This document shows, piece after piece, positions 25,724 to 33,990 of a stretch of 35,594 nucleotides of DNA. Position numbers and translations under genes: made by a program. The notes below the pieces were generated by a model. It worked only from the letters and a program-made list of their open reading frames with translations. It did not search any database and was not told the DNA's origin. Origin of the DNA: CAYRNY01 sp964425755 (GTDB lineage: Bacteria; Chloroflexota; Anaerolineae; Aggregatilineales; Aggregatilineaceae); assembly GCA_964425755.1 (NCBI GenBank), contig CAYRNY010000028.1, forward strand, positions 1 to 35,594, written 5' to 3'. How positions within the stretch are numbered: the first letter of the stretch is position 1; every line of letters starts with the position of its first letter.

Positions 25724-28042
25724 TCATTCCTGGCTGCGCTGGTTCTTCAGTTGGAAGTAGGCGTCCATCACCTCGCGCACGATCGGTGTGGCGACCTGCG
25801 ACCCCTCGCCGCCGTTGTAGACGAACGCGATCACGATGATCTCCGGGTCTTCATACGGTGCATAACCGACATACCAGGCGTGCGCGGGCCACTGGCCGGG
25901 CACGCACAGGCCCTGCGGGTAGGCGATATCATCGCAGTATTCCGCCGTGCCGGTCTTGCCTGCTTCGTTGACGTAGGGCAGCGGGAACGCGGTCGAATCC
26001 AGTGAAGCCATCGCTTCCGCCGACGACGTGCCGGAGATGACCGCTTCGCGCATCCCGCGCTGCATCCACTCGATCGTTTCCTGCGAGGCGAAGGGCGGGA
26101 TGTAATGATGCCCGCGCAGGAACTGGCTTTCGCGCTGCAGGCTTTCGAACTCCAGTTCATCGCACACGCCCGCGTTGAAAGTGTAGTTATACGGCACGTT
26201 GACGGTGTAGCGCAGCGGGTCGGTGAGATCGTCTTCCGGGTTGGGGTCGCGGTCGACCTGCGCGACGTACGAGTCCGGGTTGCACAGGGCCTCGTCGTAC
26301 CACTCGCTGTCTTCTTCGCAGCGGCAGGCCAGGCTCGCCGTCTGCTGGATCAGCATGTCTTCCTGGAGCAGCAGCACCGGCTCCTGGTCGGGTTGCAGTA
26401 TCAGCGTGCGCGCGATGCGCGGCTCGAACTCGCGGATGATGTTACCTCTGGCGTCCTGCAGGTTCTTGGCGATCGTCGGCTGGTAGAGCGTGCCGCCGTT
26501 GGCGAGTGCCGCGATCGAGCTGATCAATTGCAGCGGCGTGACGGTGACATACCCCTGCCCGAACGCGGCGTTGTACGTGTCGCCGGTGGACCAGCTCTCG
26601 CCGTAGTTGCGGCGCTTCCAGTCGCGCTCAGGCATGCGGCCCGCCAGCTCGCCCGGCAGCTCGACGCCCAGCTCCGAGCCGATGCCGAAGGCGGTCGCCC
26701 AGCGGTACAGGTCGAAGATGCCCAGCCCACCCGGACGCAATGTCTGCGGGCTGACTTCCGGGTTACCGCCGCCGATCTGGTAGAAATACACGTCGCAGGA
26801 CTGCGCGATGCCCTTCAGCATATCGACGCGCTCGTGCCCGCTGCGCAGCCAGCAGACGAACGTCTGGCCCTGGCTCTCGTCGCGCGGGGCGTAGGCGTTC
26901 GGCAGCACCAACTGCCCGGGACAGAACAGCGCCGAGTTCGGCTGGATCACGTCTTCTTCCAGCACGCCGGTCGCGGTGATCATCTTCCACACCGATCCCG
27001 GCGGGTACAGCGCGCTGATCGCGTGGTTCACCAGCGGTTTGAGCGGGTCATCAAGCTGGTTGAAGTAGTAGTCGGCGTCGATCGCGCGGGCGAAGCGCGT
27101 GTTGTCGTAGGTGGGGTAGCTGACCATCGCCAGGACTTCGCCGTTGCGCGGGTCCATCGCGATCACGACGCCCTGCTGGGTGACGAGGCGTTGTGCTTCG
27201 GCGTTGACGATGCTGATCCGCCGGACCAGCGCTTCCTGTGCGGCCTTCTGGAGCTCAACATCGAGCGTCAACTGCACGCTAAGCCCGGCCTGGCGGGGCC
27301 TGTCTTCCACCAACCGGAGCTGCTGGCCTGCCACGTCCACGATCCAGGTCTCGGTGCCGCGTTCCCCGGCGAGATCGTTTTCAAAATAGCGCTCGATGCC
27401 AGCGTACCCGATGCGGTCAAACGCGGGGTCGTAGCCGAGTTCGCGCAGCCGCAACTCTTCCTCGGGGCCGATCGGCCCCAGGTAACCGACGACGTGCGCG
27501 GTCAGCGCGCCGGTGGGGTATTCACGCACGGACGCGACCTGGGCTGACACGCCCGGTAGCAGGGCGGACTGTTCCACAATCTGCGCCATGACTTCGTAAG
27601 GGACATCCGTCGCCACGACCACCGGGCGAAACGGCGCGATACCCTCGCCCTCGCGCACCAGCTCATCAAGGCTGCGCTCGTTGGTGCGACCGGCAGCATC
27701 CGCGACCGCGCGCGTGGCGGGCACGTTGACGAGCGCCGACAGCCGGTTGTAGATGTCCAGCACGGCGGCGGGGTTGTTCGGCAGTTCGGCGGGGGTGATC
27801 GTGATGTTGTACGCGGGGTCGTTCCTGGCGAGCGCCACGCCGTACCGGTCCAGGATCGTGCCGCGTGGTGCGGGGTTCAGCACCAGTTGGAGCCGGTTTT
27901 CCCGGGCGTCTTGTTCAAACTGCGTGCCGCGCAGGAACTGCAGTTCCACCATGCGCAGCAGCAGCACGATCAGCGAGAAGACGATTATTGCCTGGAACAA
28001 CACCAGGCGCCAGCCCTGGAAGGGCATCATGCGGCGGTCCAT
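25724..28042 (-). CDS. mrdA: Penicillin-binding protein 2 (PBP2), with calcium-loop-containing insertion
   Basis: A 772-residue class B transpeptidase that cross-links elongation peptidoglycan with RodA. It has an N-terminal membrane anchor (about 12-33), a pedestal with RGTILDRYGVALARN, and a transpeptidase domain with catalytic Ser350 and Lys353 (SVWK), the second motif SCD (415-417; SxD occurs in other PBP2) and KTG at 696-698. Between GGTLYQP and the WMQRGM helix there are about 130 residues instead of roughly 45. This extra segment (about 565-650) carries Cys573, Cys575, Cys587 and Cys627 and the acidic loop D597-R-D-P-N-P-E-D-D605. That loop has the same D-x-D-x-N-x-x-x-D spacing as the insertion in RodA. 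The ATG has AAGGGA upstream. It follows mreD by 152 bases. Confidence 0.95.
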   Translation of the reverse strand: MDRRMMPFQGWRLVLFQAIIVFSLIVLLLRMVELQFLRGTQFEQDARENRLQLVLNPAPRGTILDRYGVALARNDPAYNITITPAELPNNPAAVLDIYNRLSALVNVPATRAVADAAGRTNERSLDELVREGEGIAPFRPVVVATDVPYEVMAQIVEQSALLPGVSAQVASVREYPTGALTAHVVGYLGPIGPEEELRLRELGYDPAFDRIGYAGIERYFENDLAGERGTETWIVDVAGQQLRLVEDRPRQAGLSVQLTLDVELQKAAQEALVRRISIVNAEAQRLVTQQGVVIAMDPRNGEVLAMVSYPTYDNTRFARAIDADYYFNQLDDPLKPLVNHAISALYPPGSVWKMITATGVLEEDVIQPNSALFCPGQLVLPNAYAPRDESQGQTFVCWLRSGHERVDMLKGIAQSCDVYFYQIGGGNPEVSPQTLRPGGLGIFDLYRWATAFGIGSELGVELPGELAGRMPERDWKRRNYGESWSTGDTYNAAFGQGYVTVTPLQLISSIAALANGGTLYQPTIAKNLQDARGNIIREFEPRIARTLILQPDQEPVLLLQEDMLIQQTASLACRCEEDSEWYDEALCNPDSYVAQVDRDPNPEDDLTDPLRYTVNVPYNYTFNAGVCDELEFESLQRESQFLRGHHYIPPFASQETIEWMQRGMREAVISGTSSAEAMASLDSTAFPLPYVNEAGKTGTAEYCDDIAYPQGLCVPGQWPAHAWYVGYAPYEDPEIIVIAFVYNGGEGSQVATPIVREVMDAYFQLKNQRSQE

Positions 28043-28194
28043 GTTTGTGTCCCTTACCTGCTACTCGAACCGTCCGGCCCGCGTCACATCACGCGCGCCG
28101 GTCCCCCATACGTTTTACCGCTTTGCGGCGAACCTCACAAGGGAAAAGCGGCGCGCCAGGGGCGTTTTCGCCGGGCCGGCGTCGCTTTCTAAGC

Positions 28195-28698
28195 TTACTC
28201 TAATCTGATTCGGCGCGGAGTCAGCCAGAAATGTAACTGCCCCAGGCCCCGGAAAACCGGGACGATCAACAGCGTGTTGAACACGACCGTCGGCAGCGTG
28301 ACGTACAGCAGGCCGCGCCCCAGCGGCACGTCGATGTTTACGATCTGCAGCGCCAGCAGCGTGCTCAGGTGGTAGATCACGGTGCCGGCTGCCGCGACCA
28401 GCGGCGGGATCAGCACGTTGCGGCGCGATATTTGCCCGAACAGCAGGTCGGCGACAAATGCCACGATCACCAGCCCCAGCGCCGACGTGCCCAGCGGCGC
28501 GATGGAGAACATGTCCTGCAGGACGCCGCCGATCACGGCCCAGTACATCGCGTCGCGCAGGTCAACCAGCAGCGCCCACGATATCACCAGCATAAACACG
28601 AGGTCCGGCCCGCCGTTGCCGATGCGTAGTTCGGCCATGACCGTCGCGTTCAGCAGCGCGGCGATGATCAGAATCGGGATGCCAATGTAACGGGTCAT
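28195..28698 (-). CDS. mreD: Rod-shape-determining membrane protein MreD
   Basis: A 167-residue membrane protein with five or six hydrophobic segments. The pattern RIGNGGPDLVFMLVISWALL, then GGVLQDMFSIAPLGTSALGLV, matches the MreD signature; the loop DMFSIAPLG is typical. It partners MreC and MreB in the rod complex. It lies 55 bases after mreC; its ribosome-binding site is weak, so it may depend on coupling with mreC. The assignment is firm because of position between mreC and mrdA. Confidence 0.92.
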   Translation of the reverse strand: MTRYIGIPILIIAALLNATVMAELRIGNGGPDLVFMLVISWALLVDLRDAMYWAVIGGVLQDMFSIAPLGTSALGLVIVAFVADLLFGQISRRNVLIPPLVAAAGTVIYHLSTLLALQIVNIDVPLGRGLLYVTLPTVVFNTLLIVPVFRGLGQLHFWLTPRRIRLE

Positions 28699-28753
28699 GC
28701 GTTATCGTCTGGCCTTCGGTGCCGGGCAGCCGTCGCCGCCCGCCGATCACCGG

Positions 28754-29608
28754 TTAGGGTGCCGCTTGTTCCTCCGCTTCGAAGACCGACAGGTCCACCG
28801 GCTCGAAGTTGATGATCACCTGCACGATCTCGACGCGGTCCAGGTCCACCAGTGACCGGACGCGCGCTTCCTGGTACAGCTCGTTTTCCGACAGGCTGAC
28901 GCTGAGCACCTGCCCAACCAGGAGATCCGCCGGGAGCGTTTGCCCCAGGCCGTTTGTCATCACGAGATCGCCTTCCTGGATCGTCGCGTTCAGCGGCAAA
29001 AACGACATGACCAGGTCGCCGGTCAGCTGCCCGCGCACGATGCCATCTTCGCGCGTAGATTGCAGCCGCGCGTTAACCGAGCTGTTCGGGTCCCCGACCA
29101 GCTGCACTTCCGCCCCTGTTGCCGAGACGGTACGCACGCGCCCGACCAGCCCCAACTCGGTGATCACAGGGTCCAGCGGCTCGATGCCGTCGCGCCGCCC
29201 GCAGTTGATGTGAATCGCGTTCACGAAGCCGGTCGTGTCCGCGCCGATCACGTCACAGGTCACATATTCGTGATCTTCGGGACCGAAGCGGTCATACTCC
29301 AGCAGCGCGGCGAGTTGATCGTAGTCGTTGGCCTTTTCGCGCAGTTGGGCCAGCTCCGCCTGGTACACGGCCAGCGCTTCTTCCAGGTCGCGGGTGCGCT
29401 GGCGCAGGCGGCGGTAGTCGCTTACCTCGTCCACGAAACCGCTCACGCTACGCGCGGCCCCGCCGACGATACTCTGCGCGACCTTCAGCGGCACGGAGAC
29501 CGCGTTCTCCAACGGGCCGAGCGACCCCTGCGCGCTGAGGTAGATCAGCAGCACGACGACGATCAGCGTCACGCCGAATGTAAACACGCGTCCGCCACGT
29601 GCAACCAT
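28754..29608 (-). CDS. mreC: Rod-shape-determining protein MreC
   Basis: A 284-residue bitopic protein: one N-terminal membrane helix (about 9-27), a coiled coil (about 65-100, with RLRQRTRDLEEALAVYQAEL) and a C-terminal beta domain with DGIEPLDPVITELGLVGRV and LLVGQVLSV, typical of MreC. It scaffolds RodA-PBP2 on the outside of the membrane. The ATG at 29608 is chosen because GGGAGGT (29612-29618) sits 3-4 bases upstream; a GTG 12 bases earlier would include that site. It appears to have its own promoter (TTGATC-16-TATACT). Confidence 0.94.
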   Translation of the reverse strand: MVARGGRVFTFGVTLIVVVLLIYLSAQGSLGPLENAVSVPLKVAQSIVGGAARSVSGFVDEVSDYRRLRQRTRDLEEALAVYQAELAQLREKANDYDQLAALLEYDRFGPEDHEYVTCDVIGADTTGFVNAIHINCGRRDGIEPLDPVITELGLVGRVRTVSATGAEVQLVGDPNSSVNARLQSTREDGIVRGQLTGDLVMSFLPLNATIQEGDLVMTNGLGQTLPADLLVGQVLSVSLSENELYQEARVRSLVDLDRVEIVQVIINFEPVDLSVFEAEEQAAP

Positions 29609-29641
29609 AGCACCTCCCACACCGGTTAACCAGCGCCCTGT

Positions 29642-29669
29642 AGTATAACGCCGCCCCCGGCGCGATCAA
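29642..29669 (-). promoter_or_regulatory. Predicted promoter of mreCD
   Basis: On the - strand TTGATC (29664-29669) is 16 bases from TATACT (29642-29647), about 35 bases before the mreC ATG. This is the clearest two-part promoter in the cluster, together with that of rodA. Confidence 0.55.
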
Positions 29670-29672
29670 AGC

Positions 29673-29696
29673 GCCCCGAACCGCTTGATTCGGGGC
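29673..29696 (-). terminator. Hairpin between mreB and mreC, weak terminator or attenuator
   Basis: Arms GCCCCGAA and TTCGGGGC form a perfect 8-bp stem around an 8-nt loop, followed on the - strand by GCTTTGATC. The short T-run suggests partial termination after mreB. The promoter of mreC begins just after it, so mreB could be expressed above mreCD. Confidence 0.5.
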
Positions 29697-29756
29697 CGCT
29701 GTTGTGGCGTAGAGACCGTCGGCGCATTGCCCGCACAGTGAGCGCCGCCCCCAAGC

Positions 29757-30821
29757 CTAGTGCTGGGTCGAACCGCGCTCCAGGCCCGCCAGCAGATCGC
29801 GCAGGTTGTCGTAGTCTTCGAGGATGCGTCCCGCGCCGCGTGCCACGCAGGTCATCGAATCTTCCGCCAGCCACACGCGGATGTTCACCTCGTCGGCGAT
29901 GCGCTCGCACAGCCCCTTCAACTGGCTGCCGCCGCCCGCCATGCAAATGCCCGATTCCATCAGGTCGGCGACGAGTTCGGGCGGGGTCTCGTCCAGCGCG
30001 TCGCGGATCGTGTCCACGACGATGCTCACGGATGGGTTGAGCGCCTCGCGCAATTCGATCGACGAGACTTCGACCGCTTCCGGCAGCCCGGTCACCAGGT
30101 TGCGCCCGCGCAGGATCATCGTGCGTTCTTCGGGCAGCGGGTAGGCCGAGCCGATCTCCATCTTGGCGCGTTCGGCGGTGCGTTCGCCGATCAGCAGGTT
30201 GTACTTGGTACGCATGAACTGCACGAGGTCTTCGTCCATCTCGTCGCCGGCCACGCGGATCGAGCGGCTGATCACGATGCCGCCCAGCGAGAAGATCGCC
30301 ACCTCGGTCGTGCCGCCGCCGATGTCCACGACCATGCTGCCGCGCGTCTCCTGGATCGGCAGCCCCGCGCCGATCGCCGCCGCGACCGGCTCCTCGATCA
30401 GGTACGCTTCGCGCGCCCCGGCGCTGATCGTGGCGTCGTAGACGGCCCGTTTCTCGACTTCCGTCACCCCGGACGGGATGCCGACCACCACGCGCGGGCG
30501 CGGGATCGGGACCCAGTGCTGCTCGTGGGCCTTGCGGATGAAATAGTCCAGCATGGCCTCGGTGATTTCAAATTCGCTGATCACGCCGTCGCGCAGGGGA
30601 CGCACAACCATGTATTTGGATGACGGCGTTTTGCCGAACATCTCTTTCGCTTCGCGCCCCACGCTGATCGGGCGGCGCGTCTTGCGCTCGATCGCCACGT
30701 AGGACGGCTCATTGATCACGATGCCTTTGCCGCGCACGCTGACCAGCGTATTCGCTGTGCCGAGATCAATGCCAATATCCAGCGAAAATAGGCCCAGTAA
30801 CCAGTCAAGTGGGCTAACCAA
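29757..30821 (-). CDS. mreB: Rod-shape-determining protein MreB
   Basis: A 354-residue actin-like ATPase that organises elongation along the inner membrane. Phosphate 1 motif DIGIDLGTANTLV is near the N-terminus, phosphate 2 MVVDIGGGTTEVAIFSLGGI in the middle, and the adenosine motif region near the C-terminus (GGGSQLKGL). Length is typical. No ATG fits the N-terminus, so a TTG at 30821 is inferred, with GGAG about 11 bases upstream. A - strand TATACT lies at 30860-30865. The hydrophobic N-terminal stretch LLGLFSLDIG may help membrane contact. Confidence 0.95.
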   Translation of the reverse strand: MVSPLDWLLGLFSLDIGIDLGTANTLVSVRGKGIVINEPSYVAIERKTRRPISVGREAKEMFGKTPSSKYMVVRPLRDGVISEFEITEAMLDYFIRKAHEQHWVPIPRPRVVVGIPSGVTEVEKRAVYDATISAGAREAYLIEEPVAAAIGAGLPIQETRGSMVVDIGGGTTEVAIFSLGGIVISRSIRVAGDEMDEDLVQFMRTKYNLLIGERTAERAKMEIGSAYPLPEERTMILRGRNLVTGLPEAVEVSSIELREALNPSVSIVVDTIRDALDETPPELVADLMESGICMAGGGSQLKGLCERIADEVNIRVWLAEDSMTCVARGAGRILEDYDNLRDLLAGLERGSTQH

Positions 30822-30859
30822 CGGTGCGTTCTCTCCTCAAATAGACGTGCCAGCGCAGT

Positions 30860-30865
30860 AGTATA
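30860..30865 (-). promoter_or_regulatory. Predicted -10 box of mreB
   Basis: On the - strand this reads TATACT, about 40 bases before the TTG start; no good -35 box is seen. The 283-base gap between mreB and the phosphohexomutase gene holds no other gene that I can support. Confidence 0.4.
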
Positions 30866-31104
30866 CCACGCCCACCATGCCAGCGGCAGCGTTATTCAGC
30901 GAATGCTCATCTTTGCAGCGGTCACGCTCAGCAACTGGCAGATGTGCGCCGCCCCGCCAGCACGCGCGTTTGTACCATGCTTTACCTCATTCCGCCAGAG
31001 TCAATGCTGCGTTCATGCAATATTGACGCTATGGCGATCCTGGTGCTGTACACGGGACGGCGCAGAGACGCCCTGCGGGTATTCCTGCGCCGGACAGGCG
31101 CCGT

Positions 31105-32526
31105 TCACATGTTGCGGAAGCGCTCGATCTGCCGCCGCAGTTCGCCGCGATCCACCTGGGGGTAATCGTCCAGCAGCGCGTCGAAACGCTGCATGTACTC
31201 GGCAAGCTGGGCGTTGGTGCGGGCCTCAAAGCGCATCGTGATCGCGGGCTGCGTGTTGCTGGCACGGACCAAGCCCCAGCCGTCCTCGAAGATCGCACGC
31301 GCGCCGTCCACCGTGACGACCTCGTACTGATCCTGCAATTTGTCGCGCACGGCGGTGATGATCTCGAACTTCACGTCGTCCGGCGCTTGCATGATGATCT
31401 CCGGCGTGGCGGGCATGGTCGGCAGCTCGCCCAACAGCTCGCTGAGCGTCTTGTCGGTCTTGCTCATCACTTCCAGCACTTTGAGCGCGACCAGCGGCGC
31501 GTCGTCAAAGCCGTAATAGTCCTCGCCGATGAACATGTGCCCGCTGACCTCGCCGCCGATCAGCGCCCCGACCTCGTGCATCTTCTGCTTCATCAGGCTG
31601 TGGCCGGACTTCCACATCACCGGCTGGCCACCGTTGGCCTTAATGATCTCCGGTAGCACCTGCGAGGATTTCACGTCGAACACGACCGGCGTGTTGGGGT
31701 GGCGCTGGAGCAGGTCGCGCGCCAGCAGCGCCAGCAGGCGATCCGCTGCCACGTGGTGCCCGTGATCGTCGATCAGGCCGCAGCGATCCGCGTCACCGTC
31801 GAAGCCGATGCCGAAGTCTGCGTTGTGGTTGACGACCGCCGCCTCAAGGTCTTTGGTCAGTTCGGGGTCTTCGGGGTTTGGCAGGTGGTTGGGGAAGGTG
31901 CCGTCCGGCTCGCAGAACAGGCACACAACCTCGATACCGAGTTCTTCCATCATCGGCGGGACGTAGGTGCCGCTGAGGCCGTTTCCCGCGTCCACAACGA
32001 TCTTCAACCTGCGGTCGCCCAGCCTGACCTTGGTCTTGATCGTGTTCATGTGCCTGGTGATCATGTCGGGGTCGCGGCGGCGCTCGCCGTTGCCCGATTC
32101 AAAGTCGTCATTCTGGATCAGGTTCAGCAGGGCTTGAATCTGCTCGCCAGCCAGCGCGAGTTTGCCGTAGGCCATCTTGATGCCGTTGAAGCGGGTGCTC
32201 AGGTGACTGCCGGTGACCATGATACCGCCCGCGTTTTCGTGCGAAGCCGAGGCGAAGTACACCGTCGGGGTCATCACTTCGCCGATGTCCGTCACGGCCA
32301 GGCCGGTGCTCAGCACGCCCTCGATCACGCCGTCCTTCAGGCTCTTGGTGCTCAGGCGGTTGTCGCCGCCGACAAAGACCTGCGTGATGCCCAGTTCGCG
32401 CTGCACGTACGTGCCGTAAGCTTTGCCGACCAGCGCCGCGAATTCCGGGGTTAGCTGGACGTCATCGCCTGCCACCGTGCCGCGAATGTCATATTTACGG
32501 AAAACTGCGGTTGGAACCTGCGCCAT
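31105..32526 (-). CDS. Phosphomannomutase/phosphoglucomutase family protein
   Basis: A 473-residue alpha-D-phosphohexomutase; it moves phosphate between C1 and C6 of a hexose, supplying sugar nucleotides for wall or glycan synthesis. Phosphoserine loop TGSHLS with Ser107; metal loop DGDADRCG; sugar loop GGEVSGHMF; phosphate-binding loop RASNTQPAITMRFEA. In most members the first loop reads TASHNP; here Asn and Pro are replaced by Leu and Ser, so substrate choice between mannose and glucose is uncertain. A perfect AGGAGGGC site (32533-32540) fixes the ATG; a longer frame is not supported. It stands upstream of mreB, separated by 283 bases. It has its own promoter and a long leader containing a 20-base palindrome. 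Confidence 0.92.
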   Translation of the reverse strand: MAQVPTAVFRKYDIRGTVAGDDVQLTPEFAALVGKAYGTYVQRELGITQVFVGGDNRLSTKSLKDGVIEGVLSTGLAVTDIGEVMTPTVYFASASHENAGGIMVTGSHLSTRFNGIKMAYGKLALAGEQIQALLNLIQNDDFESGNGERRRDPDMITRHMNTIKTKVRLGDRRLKIVVDAGNGLSGTYVPPMMEELGIEVVCLFCEPDGTFPNHLPNPEDPELTKDLEAAVVNHNADFGIGFDGDADRCGLIDDHGHHVAADRLLALLARDLLQRHPNTPVVFDVKSSQVLPEIIKANGGQPVMWKSGHSLMKQKMHEVGALIGGEVSGHMFIGEDYYGFDDAPLVALKVLEVMSKTDKTLSELLGELPTMPATPEIIMQAPDDVKFEIITAVRDKLQDQYEVVTVDGARAIFEDGWGLVRASNTQPAITMRFEARTNAQLAEYMQRFDALLDDYPQVDRGELRRQIERFRNM

Positions 32527-32569
32527 GAATGTGCCCTCCTGTGGTGTGCGTGTATGTGTTGTGCGCGGT

Positions 32570-32589
32570 GTGCCCGGCGCGCCGGGCAC
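32570..32589. repeat. 20-base perfect palindrome in the phosphohexomutase leader
   Basis: GTGCCCGGCGCGCCGGGCAC equals its own reverse complement. It lies in the predicted leader, about 44 bases before the ATG at 32526. It could be an operator for a dimeric regulator or, with no loop, a site that forms a hairpin only weakly. Confidence 0.6.
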
Positions 32590-32705
32590 GTTGCAAGATG
32601 CTGGTCGCCCGTAGTTGGAGTTTTGGCAAGTGACCACGCTGTCCGCGCAACGTGTCCTGGTACCAATAAGGAACGGTTCACTACCAACGTTTCGATTGCC
32701 GCACC

Positions 32706-32711
32706 ATTATA
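32706..32711 (-). promoter_or_regulatory. Predicted -10 box of the phosphohexomutase gene
   Basis: On the - strand this is TATAAT, giving a leader of about 170 bases before the ATG at 32526. A TTCGCG 17 bases upstream is a poor -35 match. Confidence 0.5.
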
Positions 32712-32859
32712 CCGTACCGGAGTCCCACGCGAAAAAAGTTTAGACGTCGCGCCAGTGTCCCACCATGTTAGCCGACTCGCGGGTGATGTCAATGCTCGGT
32801 GCGCTGGCCGGGCGGTGGCCTGTGCTAGCAGCGCAGGACGGATGCCCTGGCGCGTTAAC

Positions 32860-32887
32860 TTGTGCAAACGCGGCGTGTTCTGATACA
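32860..32887 (+). promoter_or_regulatory. Possible promoter of the Gfo/Idh/MocA gene
   Basis: TTGTGC (32860-32865) and GATACA (32882-32887) are 16 bases apart and about 50 bases before the ATG at 32941. Confidence 0.35.
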
Positions 32888-32940
32888 CCTGTACCAGGAC
32901 ACGCAGTTGTTATGAGCGCACACCGCGCAAGGAGCGAACG

Positions 32941-33927
32941 ATGGATACGATCCGTTGGGGCATTATCGGGGCGGGGGATGTGTGTGAGGTTAAGAGCGGG
33001 CCGGGCTTCCAGAAAGCCAACCATTCCGAGCTTGTCGCGGTGATGCGGCGCGACGGCGACAAGGCGCGTGACTTCGCCCGGCGGCACGGCGTCCCGAAAT
33101 GGTATGACGACGCCGACGCGCTGATCAACGATCCGGACGTGAACGCGGTCTACATTGCCACGCCGCCCTACGCGCACAAGGACTATACGATACGGGCGGC
33201 GGCAGCGGGCAAGCCGGTGTATGTCGAGAAGCCGATGGCGCTGGATCACGACGCGTGCAGGGCGATGATCGACGCGTGCACGCTGGCGGGGGTGCCGCTC
33301 TACGTGGCCTATTACCGCCGCGCGCTGCCCAAGTTCCTGGCGATCAAAGACCTGATCGACAGCGGCGCGATCGGGGAGCCACGCAGCGTGATCGTCACGC
33401 ACCACCGGCCCGATGCGCCGGACCTTGACCCTGCCGATCCGCCCTGGCGCTACCAGCCCGCGATCAGCGGCGGCGGCATTTTCGTGGACATGGGATCGCA
33501 CATGCTTGACCTGCTTGATTTCCTGTTGGGGCCGATCAGCACGGTTGAGGGCAGCGCGGGCAACCAGGCGGGGCGTTATCCCGCCGAGGACACGGTCAGC
33601 GCGGCGTTCACGTTCGAATCCGGCGTGCGGGGCGTGGGGAACTGGTGCTATTGCAGCGCGGCAGATGTCGACCGCACGGAGATTCACGGGTCGGCGGGCA
33701 GTATCGTGTTCGACACGTTCGCGGGCGGGCGGTTTGCGCTCACCACGCCGGACGGAAGCGAGACGTTCGACCGGCCATTCCCGCCGCACGTGCAGCAGCC
33801 GTTGATCCAGACGGTGGTCGATGCGCTGCGCGGCGTGGGGACGTGCCCCAGCAGCGGCGAATCCGCCGCGCGCACGACGCGTGTCATCGACCGGGTTCTC
33901 GCGGGCTACCGGGCCGCGCGATCCTGA
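32941..33927 (+). CDS. Gfo/Idh/MocA family oxidoreductase
   Basis: A 328-residue NAD(P)-dependent sugar or polyol dehydrogenase. The N-terminal Rossmann fold has GIIGAGDV (about 7-14), then YIATPPYAHKDY and the family lysine motif YVEKPMALD (EKP). The C-terminal domain has the DMGSHMLDLLDFLLG segment, where the His is catalytic in many members. No signal peptide. AAGGAG at 32928-32933 fixes the ATG. The natural substrate is not deducible; no transporter or sugar operon is adjacent. A nitroreductase gene with its own promoter follows. Confidence 0.95.
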   Translation: MDTIRWGIIGAGDVCEVKSGPGFQKANHSELVAVMRRDGDKARDFARRHGVPKWYDDADALINDPDVNAVYIATPPYAHKDYTIRAAAAGKPVYVEKPMALDHDACRAMIDACTLAGVPLYVAYYRRALPKFLAIKDLIDSGAIGEPRSVIVTHHRPDAPDLDPADPPWRYQPAISGGGIFVDMGSHMLDLLDFLLGPISTVEGSAGNQAGRYPAEDTVSAAFTFESGVRGVGNWCYCSAADVDRTEIHGSAGSIVFDTFAGGRFALTTPDGSETFDRPFPPHVQQPLIQTVVDALRGVGTCPSSGESAARTTRVIDRVLAGYRAARS

Positions 33928-33944
33928 TGCGCCGGGCGGCACGT

Positions 33945-33950
33945 TATAAT
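33945..33950 (+). promoter_or_regulatory. Predicted -10 box of the nitroreductase gene
   Basis: TATAAT lies 41 bases before the ATG at 33991, again with no clear -35 box. Confidence 0.5.
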
Positions 33951-33990
33951 AGGGACATTATGCGCATGTATCATGCTGGAGGGCAATCTT

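Larger units (their letters stand above)
32527..32940. other. Divergent intergenic region, no gene
   Basis: This 414-base gap holds promoters facing both ways and the leader of the phosphohexomutase gene with its palindrome. Short frames crossing it show no ribosome-binding sites or recognisable products. I see no RNA gene or known riboswitch fold. Confidence 0.6.

Noticed and set aside
26792..26800. The SCD motif of PBP2 as a lost SxN active-site residue
   Set aside because: An Asp in place of Asn at this position is found in other PBP2 proteins, so it is not evidence of inactivation.
26105..27547. A 480-residue open frame on the + strand opposite mrdA
   Set aside because: Shadow of the PBP2 gene; no domains and no ribosome-binding site.
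30903..31241. A 112-residue frame on the + strand between mreB and the phosphohexomutase gene
   Set aside because: No ribosome-binding site, odd Cys/Arg/Trp-rich composition, and it overlaps the 3' end of the phosphohexomutase gene.
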